From Halomonas sp. (lineage in GTDB: Bacteria; Pseudomonadota; Gammaproteobacteria; Pseudomonadales; Halomonadaceae), in the NCBI RefSeq assembly GCF_011050415.1, contig NZ_DRFS01000025.1, positions 248,001 through 312,000 of the forward strand: 64,000 nucleotides of DNA, in the 5' to 3' direction. Positions 53,475 to 62,476 of this stretch are shown here, piece by piece. The stretch's first letter is position 1. Each line of letters starts with the position of its first letter. A program made the translations under genes and the position numbers. The notes beneath the pieces are model-generated. The model saw nothing but the letters and a program-made list of their open reading frames with translations. It was not told where the DNA came from and searched no databases.

Positions 53475-54224
53475 TTATCCAAGAGACTTAATTTCAAGCT
53501 GTTCTTTTGTAAAGTGAACTTCTGCTGGTCGACCCAAAAGCTGAGAGTCAATATCTTCTAAACGTTTGTAATTTCCCGCCACTGAAAGCAGCTCTGCCTC
53601 CAGTTCACGGCAGTAAATTCCCGCTTGAGTATTGCCATGAATGCCCGCTAGTGCACGCCCCCGCAGCGCACCGTAGACATGGATACTGCCTGCCGCCAAC
53701 ACTTCCGCCCCAGCGTTAACCGCACCAATCACGACCAGATCCCCTTCAGAGGCGCTGACCTGCTGCCCTGAGCGGACAGTACCACGGTATAAACGTGTCG
53801 CTAGCGCAGGCGGCTCCCCTTCATTTAATGCCGGCTCATCACGGGTGACTTCATGCACGGGTGTAGTGTTGACACTTTCCAACACTCGGCCGCGACCCTC
53901 TTCAATTGGCGGAAACCAACCTAGCCCCAATGCCCAAGCGGACTGACGTACAGGTTCCGGCCCACCACGCACCGCCACGGGCAGCAGTTTGTGGTCTCGG
54001 CAAACGGCGCAGATGCGTTCAAGGGCTAAGTGGGGTTCATCAAGCTTTTCCACGCTGAGCACAACCGGTGTATGCTGAAAGAAAGCAGGAGACTGGGAAA
54101 GCTTGCCCGCCAACTGCTGCCGGATTCGCTCTGGATCGGCGCTACTTAGCTCCATGACGGTCATCGGCAGCATGCCGCCTTTGAAGGTAAAGGCCACAGC
54201 GGCACTATCCACGTTAAGGCTCAT
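53475..54224 (-). CDS. minC: Septum site-determining protein MinC
   Basis: 249 residues from ATG complement 54222-54224, with GGAG seven bases upstream; the frame extends upstream but without a site. The N-terminal FtsZ-inhibiting domain (AAVAFTFKGGMLPMTVMEL) and the C-terminal beta-helix dimer domain (GTVRSGQQVSA, VIGAVNAGAEVLAAGSIHVY, RGRALAGIHG) are complete. It is first in minCDE, 157 bases before minD. Confidence 0.95.
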   Translation of the reverse strand: MSLNVDSAAVAFTFKGGMLPMTVMELSSADPERIRQQLAGKLSQSPAFFQHTPVVLSVEKLDEPHLALERICAVCRDHKLLPVAVRGGPEPVRQSAWALGLGWFPPIEEGRGRVLESVNTTPVHEVTRDEPALNEGEPPALATRLYRGTVRSGQQVSASEGDLVVIGAVNAGAEVLAAGSIHVYGALRGRALAGIHGNTQAGIYCRELEAELLSVAGNYKRLEDIDSQLLGRPAEVHFTKEQLEIKSLG

Positions 54225-54420
54225 GGCCGAACTCCATGTCATGTTCAAGTAAGATAAAGGTAGCGTACTATCTCGTATTGTGGTGTAGAAAATAGTCGCT
54301 GACCACATCATAGTAATGCGAAGAGTAGTAATGCCAAGCTAAGCGACAGCGCCGATGACTGCAACCGTCTAAGTCGTCGCCGACTGATTTTTTTCATGCT
54401 ACGCACCAGCAGGATGATCC

Positions 54421-57237
54421 ATGCACGGACTGTTAAGACGCCTGTTCGCTCCTCGGTGGCAACATCCCGACCCCGAGGTGCGGCGCCAGGCCCTCCAGCG
54501 ACTCGACCCTCAACAACCAGAACAGCGCCAGGCGCTGCAGTCGCTTACTCAAGATACTGATCATCAGATTCGCCTAGCCGCGTTGCTTGCATTGGATGAC
54601 TGCGCTGGCCTTGTTGATGCCTATCCGCATTATCAGCAGGAAGAAGCTTGGTTCAATGCCATCTGCCAACGACTCAGTGGCCTTGAAGGTAATACTGACC
54701 TGCAGCAGCGACAAACCCTGGCCGCTCAAATTGAAGAGCCACGGGTGCTAAGCGTTATCGCCTTACAGGGTGATAACCTCAATCTGCGCTTGATTGCCCT
54801 TGGCAAGCTCACTGATGAAGGTGATTTGATCCATCAGGCGTGTCATAACGGCGTCGCCGCCGTACGTCATCAGGCAGCCGAGCGCATTGAGGGTGAAGAG
54901 GGCCTTAAGCGCTTATTGAAAGAAGCACGTCGTGACCGTCAAGTGGTGCGCCTAGCGCGAGAACGGCTCAATCGTTTACGTAGCGACGCAGAGTGGCTGG
55001 AAGCCGAACAGCAGCAGTGCGAGACCCTGCTAAGCCAATTGGAACAGCACGCCCGCGCGCCCTGGGAGCCACTTTACGGCGGCCGCTTTCGTCATCTCGA
55101 GCGGCAATGGGAGCAACTGACCCAGCCGCCGAGCACCGAACAGGAGCACCGCTTCCATCAGGCGCTGCTCAACTGCCGCAAAACGCTTCACGATCATGAA
55201 ACCCAAGAACAGGCTCGCAAACAGAGCGTCGAGCGGCGGGACGAGGCGGAGAGCACCCGTGAACAGTTACTTGAAGGCATTGAAGAGACACTTGACGGCC
55301 TGCGACACGCCTCCGCCATGGCAGTGCAGGATATTGATAGCCTACGTGCGCAGCGCCAGCTGTTAGGCCAGCGCTGGCAAGCACTTTCTGACATACACCC
55401 GCCAAGCGACACAATGCGCCAGCGCTACACGCTGGCCATTCAGCACTATGACCAGTGTTTGGAGGCATGGCAGCGCTGGTGTGCGGCCAGCCCCGCCATT
55501 GAGACAGCCCTGGCGGATGGTGACCATCCCGCATTGGCAGAGCAGGTAAGCCAATGCCAGTGGCCCGCTGCCATAACACCGCCAGCGTTACTCAGCCGCG
55601 CTCAAGCAGCACTCAATTCAGAAAACACTAATCCCGCCCAGCCTACGGAAGATAAGGCGGTACTGGAAACGCATACCGCCGAACTTGTTACCTTTGAGCA
55701 CTTACTGGAGCGTGGTGCCTTTAAAAGCGCCAGCCGCCTGCATCAACGGCTTAAACCTCGTATTGAAGCGCTAGAAAGCAGCGCTGCTCAGCCCCTTAAA
55801 GCACGATTAAAGCATTTAGCGGCTCGCCTTGCCGAGCTACGTGACTGGCGGGGATTTGTTGCCGGCCCCAAACGCGAACAGCTATGCGCTAGCATTGAAG
55901 CACTCGCCAATGACCTCCACATGGCGGAGGATGCGCTAGACCGCCACCATCGTCAGTTGGTTAAAGAGTGGAAATCGCTGGGTGACGCAGCCGCTAACCG
56001 TGAACAGGCTACACGCTTTCGCAGCGCGTCGGATCGTATTCACGAACGCCTCGCCCCCTGGCGGGAGCGCCTAGGCGAAGAGCGTGAGGCCAACCTTAAA
56101 GCCCGCGAAGTACTGTGCGATCAGCTTGAAAGCCTGCTGGCTCAACCTGCTGAAGACGCCGATCCCGATGTGCTGCGACAAATTCGCGATAAAGCACGCC
56201 ACCAATGGCGCCACTATAGCCCGGTGCCCCGTGAACGTTCTGAAGCCGTTGGACGCCGCTTCGCGACTATTCGCCATCAGTTACAGGCCCTCATTGATCA
56301 ACGCGCAGACACGATCGCATCGCAAAAAAAGGCGCTGATAAGCCAAGTCGCCACCCTGCGCAGCGATGAAAGCCAGCCTTTGTCCCAGCGTATTCATCTG
56401 ACCAAACAGTTACAGCAGCAGTGGCGAGGGCTTGGGCGCGCCCCAAAAGGCGAAGAACAAACGCTTTGGAAAGCGTTTCGCCATGAGTGTGACGAGCTAT
56501 TTGCCCAACGCGAAGCACATAAGCACGAACAGGCAGCACGCCAGCAACAGCAGCTTGATGAGATGCAAATCCTCATCGACCAAATGGATAGTTGGCAGCC
56601 TATTGAGGCCAGTGAAGCAACCACCCTGGATAACTTTCTAAGCCAAGCTAATCAGCTAGAACCGCTGCCACGCAACCGGCGTAGTGAAGGCATGCAACGA
56701 CGCATGAGCGGCATTGTGCGTGCTCGGCGAGAGCGCTTAAATCGACTAGCAGTAGCCGACACGGTTCAACAGTGGCATACCCTAATGCCGTTGGTGAATG
56801 CCCATTTGGCTGCTGACCAGCAATACCTTAACGAAGCAACGCCCAGTGAGGTCGATGCGCAAACAGTGCTCAGCGTCCCATTACCGGCCGCTTTTCACGA
56901 GGCGCATAAAAAACGTAACCAGCAACGAAAAAGTGTGGCGGTGCCGCTATCAGACACTAACCATGCCAACATTGCCGAATCGCTTGCCCGATTACGGGTT
57001 CACCTCTCAATGCTTGCGGTAGGCAGCGTGCGCCAAAGCGATGAACCTCTGCGCCTAGCTATTCAGGTAGAGCGTTTAAATGAAGGCTTCAATCAAGAGC
57101 GTAGCCGTGATCAAGAAGTGACCGACATATTGATAGCGCTGCTAGCGTTAGGACCTATGCCTGCCACGCTATGGGCTGCTGAAGTGAAGGAGCTGGATAA
57201 TCTATTGAGTCGCTTGGCGCGCGTCCCGCCGCCATAG
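54421..57237 (+). CDS. Large DUF349-domain protein
   Basis: 938 residues, almost wholly alpha-helical and very rich in Gln, Glu, Arg and Leu. The N-terminal ~190 residues look like HEAT-type repeats (DPEVRRQAL, QIRLAALLALDD, AVRHQAAERI). Several DUF349-type units follow with W-xx-L spacings (QWRGLGRAPKGEEQTLWKAF, EWKSLGDAAANREQATRF). No signal peptide or membrane span. Homologues of this size are found beside the min genes in related bacteria, but the function is unknown to me; a scaffold or RNA/DNA-binding role is possible. Divergent from minC, convergent with the reductase gene. Confidence 0.85.
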   Translation: MHGLLRRLFAPRWQHPDPEVRRQALQRLDPQQPEQRQALQSLTQDTDHQIRLAALLALDDCAGLVDAYPHYQQEEAWFNAICQRLSGLEGNTDLQQRQTLAAQIEEPRVLSVIALQGDNLNLRLIALGKLTDEGDLIHQACHNGVAAVRHQAAERIEGEEGLKRLLKEARRDRQVVRLARERLNRLRSDAEWLEAEQQQCETLLSQLEQHARAPWEPLYGGRFRHLERQWEQLTQPPSTEQEHRFHQALLNCRKTLHDHETQEQARKQSVERRDEAESTREQLLEGIEETLDGLRHASAMAVQDIDSLRAQRQLLGQRWQALSDIHPPSDTMRQRYTLAIQHYDQCLEAWQRWCAASPAIETALADGDHPALAEQVSQCQWPAAITPPALLSRAQAALNSENTNPAQPTEDKAVLETHTAELVTFEHLLERGAFKSASRLHQRLKPRIEALESSAAQPLKARLKHLAARLAELRDWRGFVAGPKREQLCASIEALANDLHMAEDALDRHHRQLVKEWKSLGDAAANREQATRFRSASDRIHERLAPWRERLGEEREANLKAREVLCDQLESLLAQPAEDADPDVLRQIRDKARHQWRHYSPVPRERSEAVGRRFATIRHQLQALIDQRADTIASQKKALISQVATLRSDESQPLSQRIHLTKQLQQQWRGLGRAPKGEEQTLWKAFRHECDELFAQREAHKHEQAARQQQQLDEMQILIDQMDSWQPIEASEATTLDNFLSQANQLEPLPRNRRSEGMQRRMSGIVRARRERLNRLAVADTVQQWHTLMPLVNAHLAADQQYLNEATPSEVDAQTVLSVPLPAAFHEAHKKRNQQRKSVAVPLSDTNHANIAESLARLRVHLSMLAVGSVRQSDEPLRLAIQVERLNEGFNQERSRDQEVTDILIALLALGPMPATLWAAEVKELDNLLSRLARVPPP

Positions 57238-57267
57238 CGGGCCGATTTCTAATACCCACGAATAACA

Positions 57268-57294
57268 ACGGGAGGCTGATAGCCTCCCGTTTGC
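57268..57294. terminator. Bidirectional hairpin between the DUF349 gene and the reductase
   Basis: ACGGGAGGCT-GAT-AGCCTCCCGT, a perfect 10-bp stem with a 3-base loop, followed by TTT on the plus strand and TTGTTATT on the minus strand. It serves two convergent genes. Confidence 0.75.
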
Positions 57295-57342
57295 GTTCTC
57301 CCCCGGTAAGGGAAGCTGCGTTCATCCACCAGTGGAAAACCA

Positions 57343-58089
57343 CTAGCCCATAAACTGGCCACCGTTGATATCGATGTTAGCGCCGGTGATAAAACCGGAC
57401 TCCTTATCTGCTAGGAAGGTGACCAGTCGGCCAATCTCTTCTGGTGTGCCATAGCGTTTCACTGGGATCGTCTCCCGAATAGCTTCACGCACTTTTTCTG
57501 GAATATTCATGATCATATCAGTGGCAATATAGCCAGGTGATACCGTATTAACGGTAATGCCTTTGGTCGCAGTTTCCTGCGCCAGCGACATGGTTAGGCC
57601 ATGCATGCCCGCTTTCGCGGCCGCGTAATTGACCTGGCCAAACTGTCCTTTACGTCCATTGATAGATGAAATATTGATAATCCGCCCATAGCCATGCTCA
57701 AGCATCATCTCGATCACACTACGGCAGGTGTTAAAAACACTATTGAGGTTAGTATCGAGCACTTCGTACCACTGCTCGTAAGACATTTTTTTCATGGTGC
57801 CGTCACGGGTAATACCCGCACAGTTTACGAGCACACTGATTGGCCCATACTTATCATGAATGTCTTGGGCTCCTTGTAGGCAGGCGTTATGGTCGGCAAG
57901 GTCGACACCGGACAGCTCGATATTGTTATAGCCGTCGGCATGCTGCGTTTCTAGCCAGGTTTTGGCCTTGTCGGGGTTACGATAACCCGCTACGACCAGA
58001 TATCCCGCATCTGCCAACGAACGACAAATTGCCGTACCGATACCACCAGTTCCACCAGTTACCCAGGCGACGGGGGCTTGATTGGCCAT
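57343..58089 (-). CDS. phaB: Acetoacetyl-CoA reductase (PhaB-type SDR)
   Basis: 248 residues of the short-chain dehydrogenase family. TGGTGGIGTAI is the cofactor loop, NCAGITRDGTMKKM is typical of PhaB, and the Ser-Tyr-Lys site lies in ISSINGRKGQFGQVNYAAAK. It uses NADPH to reduce acetoacetyl-CoA to (R)-3-hydroxybutyryl-CoA, the monomer for polyhydroxybutyrate. A strong GGGAGG ribosome site precedes the ATG. No phaA or phaC is adjacent; in this group the genes are often scattered. FabG-like enzymes are close relatives, but the motif set favours PhaB. Confidence 0.9.
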   Translation of the reverse strand: MANQAPVAWVTGGTGGIGTAICRSLADAGYLVVAGYRNPDKAKTWLETQHADGYNNIELSGVDLADHNACLQGAQDIHDKYGPISVLVNCAGITRDGTMKKMSYEQWYEVLDTNLNSVFNTCRSVIEMMLEHGYGRIINISSINGRKGQFGQVNYAAAKAGMHGLTMSLAQETATKGITVNTVSPGYIATDMIMNIPEKVREAIRETIPVKRYGTPEEIGRLVTFLADKESGFITGANIDINGGQFMG

Positions 58090-58318
58090 TGACTACCTCC
58101 CTGATATGACAAATGGCTTGGATCTCAAAGCATGCACGATTCGTCGCAAGCCATTGTGAAGAAGCGCGGCTGCGCTTGTATTACCCTAGTGCATAATTAA
58201 GCCTAGCAATGCACCAGCGTAAGCTTTTTGTTATGGCTACTTAAAGCATAGCTGCACTCCTTCCATGTTGCAGCAGGTTACTCGCAACCGCTATAAGCCG
58301 AACGTGTTAATACCCCTA

Positions 58319-58346
58319 TTGACTTCACGTTAAACTTCTGTAGAAT
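58319..58346 (+). promoter_or_regulatory. Promoter of the initiator tRNA gene
   Basis: TTGACT, 16 bases, TAGAAT, placing transcription start about 8-10 bases before the mature tRNA end. GC-containing discriminator follows. Confidence 0.65.
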
Positions 58347-58360
58347 ACGCCACACGTTGA

Positions 58361-58437
<77 letters not shown>

Positions 58438-58448
58438 AATATAGAAAA

Positions 58449-58479
58449 GGCCAATACCTTTACGGGTGTTGGTTTTTTT
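58449..58479 (+). terminator. Terminator 1, after tRNA-fMet
   Basis: CCAATACC-TTTACG-GGTGTTGG (one G-T pair) followed by seven T, 12 bases past the tRNA CCA end. Confidence 0.8.
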
Positions 58480-58601
58480 GTGTCTAAACATTATGAAGAG
58501 TCTTTGAAAAAGGCATCACGTTCACATCATCACTCTGGAAGTCTGGAAGATCATCGGTTCGCTTTTTATTTCAAACCCAGCGATCCCCGCTACCAAATAT
58601 A

Positions 58602-58637
58602 GAAAAAGCCAATACCTTTACGGGTATTGGTTTTTTT
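58602..58637 (+). terminator. Terminator 2, in the first repeat copy
   Basis: CCAATACC-TTTACG-GGTATTGG with fully paired stem followed by seven T. It is the duplicate of terminator 1 with one compensating base change. Confidence 0.8.
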
Positions 58638-58755
58638 GTGTCTGAACGTTATGAAGAGCCTTTGAAAAAGGTGTCAGGTTCAGATTATCATCAGCCTGGA
58701 AGGTCATCGGTTCGCTTTTTATTTCAAACCCAGCGGTCCCCGCTACCAAATATAG

Positions 58756-58789
58756 AAAAAGCCGTTACCGAAAGGTAACGGCTTTTTTG
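58756..58789 (+). terminator. Terminator 3, strong
   Basis: GCCGTTACC-GAAA-GGTAACGGC, 9-bp stem with a GNRA-type loop, A-run before and six T after, so it may work in both directions. It replaces the repeat sequence in the third copy. Confidence 0.85.
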
Positions 58790-58815
58790 TGCCCGTCGAT
58801 TATGGAGGTGACACA

Positions 58816-59208
58816 ATGGATCACTTACAACGCGATATTCAGCGCTGCCCAAGGGTCGCTGTCTATGGCACGTTGAAGCAGGGTCAACGCAATCACCATT
58901 GGCTTGAAGGCGCGACACTCATTGGCCATGACCACTTGGCCGATATCACCCTATATGACCTTGGCCCCTACCCAGGAGTTAAATTAGCCCCTTCAAATGG
59001 CACTGTGGTGGAAATCTATACCATTGACGCCCAACAATTGAAACGGCTTGATCAGTTGGAAGACTATTTTCACCACGCACCTAATGAAGGTGTATATGAC
59101 CGAGCGGTACTGGCTACCCGACACGGGGAAGCGTGGTGTTATCTGTTCAACGCGGATGTTGAAGAGCGGTTAAAGATCAGCAGCGGTGACTGGCAAGGCC
59201 CAAGTTAA
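58816..59208 (+). CDS. Gamma-glutamylcyclotransferase-fold protein (GGCT/AIG2-like)
   Basis: 130 residues from ATG 58816, which follows GGAGGTG five bases upstream; an in-frame GTG at 58789 lies in the terminator and is rejected. The fold signature VAVYGTLKQGQRNHHWLEGA and DQLEDYF are typical; the Glu in the LEDYF helix region may serve as the catalytic acid. Family members cyclise gamma-glutamyl peptides or amines to 5-oxoproline; the substrate here is not known. The stop overlaps the convergent LysR stop by 4 bases. Confidence 0.8.
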   Translation: MDHLQRDIQRCPRVAVYGTLKQGQRNHHWLEGATLIGHDHLADITLYDLGPYPGVKLAPSNGTVVEIYTIDAQQLKRLDQLEDYFHHAPNEGVYDRAVLATRHGEAWCYLFNADVEERLKISSGDWQGPS

Positions 59209-60143
59209 ACACCATCTAGTTCACGCCAGCGATCCCAGGGTGGCGTAGGCCCGACCGTCTCAAACAGATGATCCAGAAAAGCACTTACCTTGCGCGTGTG
59301 CATGCGCCGCTGGGCATAAAGCACGTGAATGTCCCGCCTGCCCGGCATAACCTCGCCATGCCATGCTTCGAGCAGAGGCCGCAGCGCTCCCGACGCTAGC
59401 TCGTCAGCAATCAGCCATGTGGGAAACATCACCAACCCCTGACCCATTAGCGCCGCGCGCACTAAGCTCTCGGCATCGTTGCTATACAGGCTACCGTCGA
59501 CTTTATAGGCACTGGCTTGGAGCTGATCCACCTGCTGGAAGTACCATCGCTGGCGCCCCATTTCACCTTGATAGAGCAGGCAATCGTGCTGGCTTAAGTC
59601 TTCAGGGGTAGTGGGGATACCACAACGTTGCAAGTAGTGTGGCGCGGCGGCCACCACATAATTCATCGCAGCCAAGCGCCGCGCCACCAGCGTAGAATCG
59701 GCCAAGGCACCAACCCGAAAGGTGATATCGATCCCCTCGCGCACTGGGTCGGTTAAGCGATCGGTCAGCATCAGCTCTGCTTTAATTGCCGGATAACGGC
59801 GCTGAAAGTGGTGCAGAATCGGCACAATCTGGCGCTGACCAAAGGCTACCGGGGCATTAAGACGCAATAATCCACTGGGCTCTTCGGTGGGTGCCGTTAG
59901 CGCTTCCGTCGCTAGGTCGAGGCGCTCAAGTATCTCGCGAACCTCCTGATAATAGCGCCAGCCCGCCTCGGTCAACGTGACGGCGCGCGTGTGGCGATAG
60001 AACAACTGCTGGCCCAATGACTCTTCCAGAGAGGCAATTTGGCGGGAAACTGATGACACCGCGCGATGAAAGTGTCGAGCGGTCGCAGTGAAGCTGCCGG
60101 TCGCGGCGACACGTTCAAAGATACGTAGTGCATTGAGATCCAT
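59205..60143 (-). CDS. LysR-family transcriptional regulator
   Basis: 312 residues. N-terminal winged helix-turn-helix (MDLNALRIFERVAATGSFTA, HRAVSSVSRQIASLEESLG, LFYRHTRAVTLTEAG) and a C-terminal substrate-binding domain. It belongs to the PecT/CrgA-like group by general appearance. It is divergent from the reductase gene at 60285, and the 141-base gap holds an AAAGAT-N5-ATCTTT dyad, so it most likely controls that gene and itself. Effector unknown. Confidence 0.9.
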   Translation of the reverse strand: MDLNALRIFERVAATGSFTATARHFHRAVSSVSRQIASLEESLGQQLFYRHTRAVTLTEAGWRYYQEVREILERLDLATEALTAPTEEPSGLLRLNAPVAFGQRQIVPILHHFQRRYPAIKAELMLTDRLTDPVREGIDITFRVGALADSTLVARRLAAMNYVVAAAPHYLQRCGIPTTPEDLSQHDCLLYQGEMGRQRWYFQQVDQLQASAYKVDGSLYSNDAESLVRAALMGQGLVMFPTWLIADELASGALRPLLEAWHGEVMPGRRDIHVLYAQRRMHTRKVSAFLDHLFETVGPTPPWDRWRELDGV

Positions 60144-60163
60144 TGAGTTGCTCCTGGCGCAAT

Positions 60164-60180
60164 AAAGATTTGCGATCTTT
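60164..60180. promoter_or_regulatory. LysR-type operator dyad
   Basis: AAAGAT-TTGCG-ATCTTT, a perfect 6-bp inverted repeat with a 5-base spacer, 21 bases upstream of the LysR start. Size and AT-rich arms fit a LysR recognition site. Confidence 0.5.
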
Positions 60181-60284
60181 CTGATTGTAGCAATGATCAG
60201 GGCGGATCAAACTCACTTTCACCGGACACCACGGACTGTTTTCCTGTCCGTTTCGAATAGTTTGTTTGCATGAAGGAGTTAACG

Positions 60285-61343
60285 ATGCGCAAAGGCACAG
60301 CACTTGTCGTAGGTGCCACCGGCATTACCGGTGGCAATCTAGCCAGCTACCTCACCGCCAGCGGCTGGACAGTGTACGGTTTATCTCGCCGCCCCTCTGA
60401 TCAGGCGGGGGTTATTCCAGTCGCCGCCGATCTATTGGATCGTGAGGCCACGGCTGAAGCATTAGCTGGGTTACCCATCACCCACGTTTTCTATTGCACC
60501 TGGGTACGCCGCGACAATGAGAAAGCTAACGTCGAAGCCAACGGCGCGATGATGCATAACTTGCTTGACGCTTTGCAGGACGCGAGTTTGTCTCATGTTT
60601 CATTAGTAACGGGCACCAAGCAGTACCTGGGTGCCTTCGAGAACTACGGCAGCGGCAAGACCGAGACACCGTTTCGTGAATCAGCGCCCCGCGTACCCGG
60701 CGAGAACTTCTACTACACGCTGGAAGACATCATGTTCGCGGCGGCTAAGCGAGATGGCTTTAGCTGGAACGTACATCGCCCCCACACGGTGATCGGTTAC
60801 GCCCGCGGTAACGCGATGAATATGGGTGTGACCCTGGCGGTCTATGCGTCTATCTGCAAAGCGACAGGCAAGCCGTTCATCTTCCCAGGCTCCCAGGTAC
60901 AGTGGAATGCGTTGACCGATCTAACCGATGCACTGGTACTGGCACGGCAGTTGGAGTGGGCAGCCACGACGCCTGGCGCTCACAATGAAGCCTTCAACAC
61001 GGTCAATGGTGATGTTTTCCGCTGGCGTCGACTGTGGCGTGAAATTGGTGAGTTCTTTGAGCTTGAAGTGGCAGACTGTCCGGAAACACCGCAGCCTTTA
61101 GCAGAACAGATGGCCGACATTGCGCCTACCTGGGCGGAGATTGCCGAGCAAAACAATCTCATTGAAGCCGACGTAACCAAGCTGGCCTCGTGGTGGCACA
61201 CCGATGCCGATCTTGGGCGCGAGCTTGAGTGCGTCAACGACGTTACCAAATCTCGTGACTTCGGCTTTGACCATTTCCGCGAAACACGTGCAGCGTTTTT
61301 CGACCTCTTCGCTCGCCTACGAGCGGAACGTATTATTCCTTAA
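60285..61343 (+). CDS. PRISE-like SDR reductase
   Basis: 352 residues from ATG 60285, with AAGGAG six bases upstream; an ATG five codons earlier has no site. Extended SDR with VVGATGITGGNLASYL, YCTWVRRDNE, VTGTKQYLGAFENYG and the FYYTLEDIMF helix holding the catalytic Tyr and neighbouring residues. This set is typical of progesterone 5-beta-reductase/iridoid synthase-like (PRISE) proteins, which reduce the double bond of enones with NADPH. Physiological substrate in bacteria unknown. Controlled probably by the divergent LysR gene. Confidence 0.85.
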   Translation: MRKGTALVVGATGITGGNLASYLTASGWTVYGLSRRPSDQAGVIPVAADLLDREATAEALAGLPITHVFYCTWVRRDNEKANVEANGAMMHNLLDALQDASLSHVSLVTGTKQYLGAFENYGSGKTETPFRESAPRVPGENFYYTLEDIMFAAAKRDGFSWNVHRPHTVIGYARGNAMNMGVTLAVYASICKATGKPFIFPGSQVQWNALTDLTDALVLARQLEWAATTPGAHNEAFNTVNGDVFRWRRLWREIGEFFELEVADCPETPQPLAEQMADIAPTWAEIAEQNNLIEADVTKLASWWHTDADLGRELECVNDVTKSRDFGFDHFRETRAAFFDLFARLRAERIIP

Positions 61344-61392
61344 GCAATATCAGAAACCATGCTAGAAACCATGTCAAAAACAATAGCGTTGC

Positions 61393-61414
61393 CAGGGCGT
61401 ATAATCGCGCCCTG
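61393..61414 (+). promoter_or_regulatory. Dyad enclosing TATAAT upstream of the CnoX-like gene
   Basis: CAGGGCG-TATAATCG-CGCCCTG is a perfect 7-bp inverted repeat whose loop contains a consensus -10. It is followed by AGTTTTATTT. It could be the terminator of the reductase gene, the promoter of the next gene with an operator overlaid, or both. No good -35 is visible at 16-18 bases. Confidence 0.4.
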
Positions 61415-61504
61415 AGTTTTATTTCCCACCTTTTCCTTGAATCCTCCTCTGCACGCCTGCATATCATGGATAACTATTTTCCATTTTTGACACTGAGTCT
61501 ACCC

Positions 61505-62449
61505 ATGCAGATTATTGATCCCCGCTCTGGTAAACCGCTAACGGCGGATACTGGCAGCGCTAATGCCGCCGCAGCAGACGCTGAGCAAGCGCCAGTGCGC
61601 CCTGAAGATGTAATTATTGAGCTTCATGCAGGCAATATTCAGCAGGTGCTGGAAGCTTCCATGCAGGTACCCGTGCTAATGGGCTGCTACTCACCTTCCG
61701 AAGATAGCAGCAGCACACTATTAGCCATGCTGGATAAGCTGGTGGTGGAATACGCAGGCGCTTTCCTGCTTGGCAAACTTGATATCGAAGCGAATGCTGA
61801 AATAGCTGGCCAACTCGGCGTGCGCTCCGTACCCGATGTGAAGCTGATTAGCCAGGGCGGCTTAGTCGATGGTTTCCAGGGTGCCCTGCCGGAAAAAGAG
61901 GTGCGTGCTTGGTTGAACCGCTACTTCCCCGCACCCGGCGAAGCACCACCCACCCCCGAAGAGGAGGCGGAAGAAGCACTTAAAGCGGGCAATACGGCTG
62001 CCGCCCGTGAGATTTACCAAACGCTGATGGAGCAGTACCCGGAGCACTACGCCTATCAGATAGCGTTCGCCCGCGTATTGTTGGCGGAAGGGCAAGGCAA
62101 TGAGGCGCGCGACGTGCTGGACAATCTGCCGCCGGAAGAGCGTGATGCCGCGCCCGCCCGCGGCGTACGCGCCAGCATCGAATTTAGCGAGCAGGCGCTC
62201 TCCACGGAAGAGATTGCCGCCCTGGGCGAGCGCACCGACAGCGAAGCGCAGTATCAACGCGCTCTGCGCCAAGTGGCCGATGGCCATTACGATGAAGGGC
62301 TGGAGGCGCTGCTTACCCTAATGAAGCAAGATCGCGCCTACAACGATGACGCGGCACGTAAAACGCTTTTGCAGGTGTTCGACGCCTTGGGCGCCGACCA
62401 CCCGCTGACCGTTGCTTACCGCCGTAAGCTCTTTGCCATGCTCTACTAA
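61505..62449 (+). CDS. cnoX: CnoX/YbbN-like co-chaperone (thioredoxin-like plus TPR)
   Basis: 314 residues from ATG 61505 (MQIIDPRSGKPL); an upstream ATG at 61466 is possible. A thioredoxin-fold domain (ELHAGNIQQVLEASMQVPVL, KLDIEANAEIAGQLGVRSVP) is followed by TPR-like helices and the family ending YRRKLFAMLY, close to E. coli YRRQLYALLY. The CxxC site is replaced by Ser-rich YSPSEDSS; E. coli CnoX has SxxC there. CnoX holds unfolding proteins and passes them to GroEL and DnaK. The missing second Cys may alter redox protection of clients. Confidence 0.88.
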   Translation: MQIIDPRSGKPLTADTGSANAAAADAEQAPVRPEDVIIELHAGNIQQVLEASMQVPVLMGCYSPSEDSSSTLLAMLDKLVVEYAGAFLLGKLDIEANAEIAGQLGVRSVPDVKLISQGGLVDGFQGALPEKEVRAWLNRYFPAPGEAPPTPEEEAEEALKAGNTAAAREIYQTLMEQYPEHYAYQIAFARVLLAEGQGNEARDVLDNLPPEERDAAPARGVRASIEFSEQALSTEEIAALGERTDSEAQYQRALRQVADGHYDEGLEALLTLMKQDRAYNDDAARKTLLQVFDALGADHPLTVAYRRKLFAMLY

Positions 62450-62476
62450 GCGAATATTGCTAGCCTTTCACTACCA

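Larger units (their letters stand above)
58438..58815. other. Intergenic region downstream of tRNA-fMet
   Basis: 378 bases without a protein gene. It is filled by the tandem repeats and three successive intrinsic terminators (58449, 58602, 58756), then the ribosome site of the next gene. Only the first terminator is needed for the tRNA. Confidence 0.75.

Noticed and set aside
58540..58595. Possible second tRNA gene after tRNA-fMet
   Set aside because: Only a degenerate T arm and acceptor 3' strand are present; no D arm, anticodon arm or 5' acceptor strand exists, so no cloverleaf forms.
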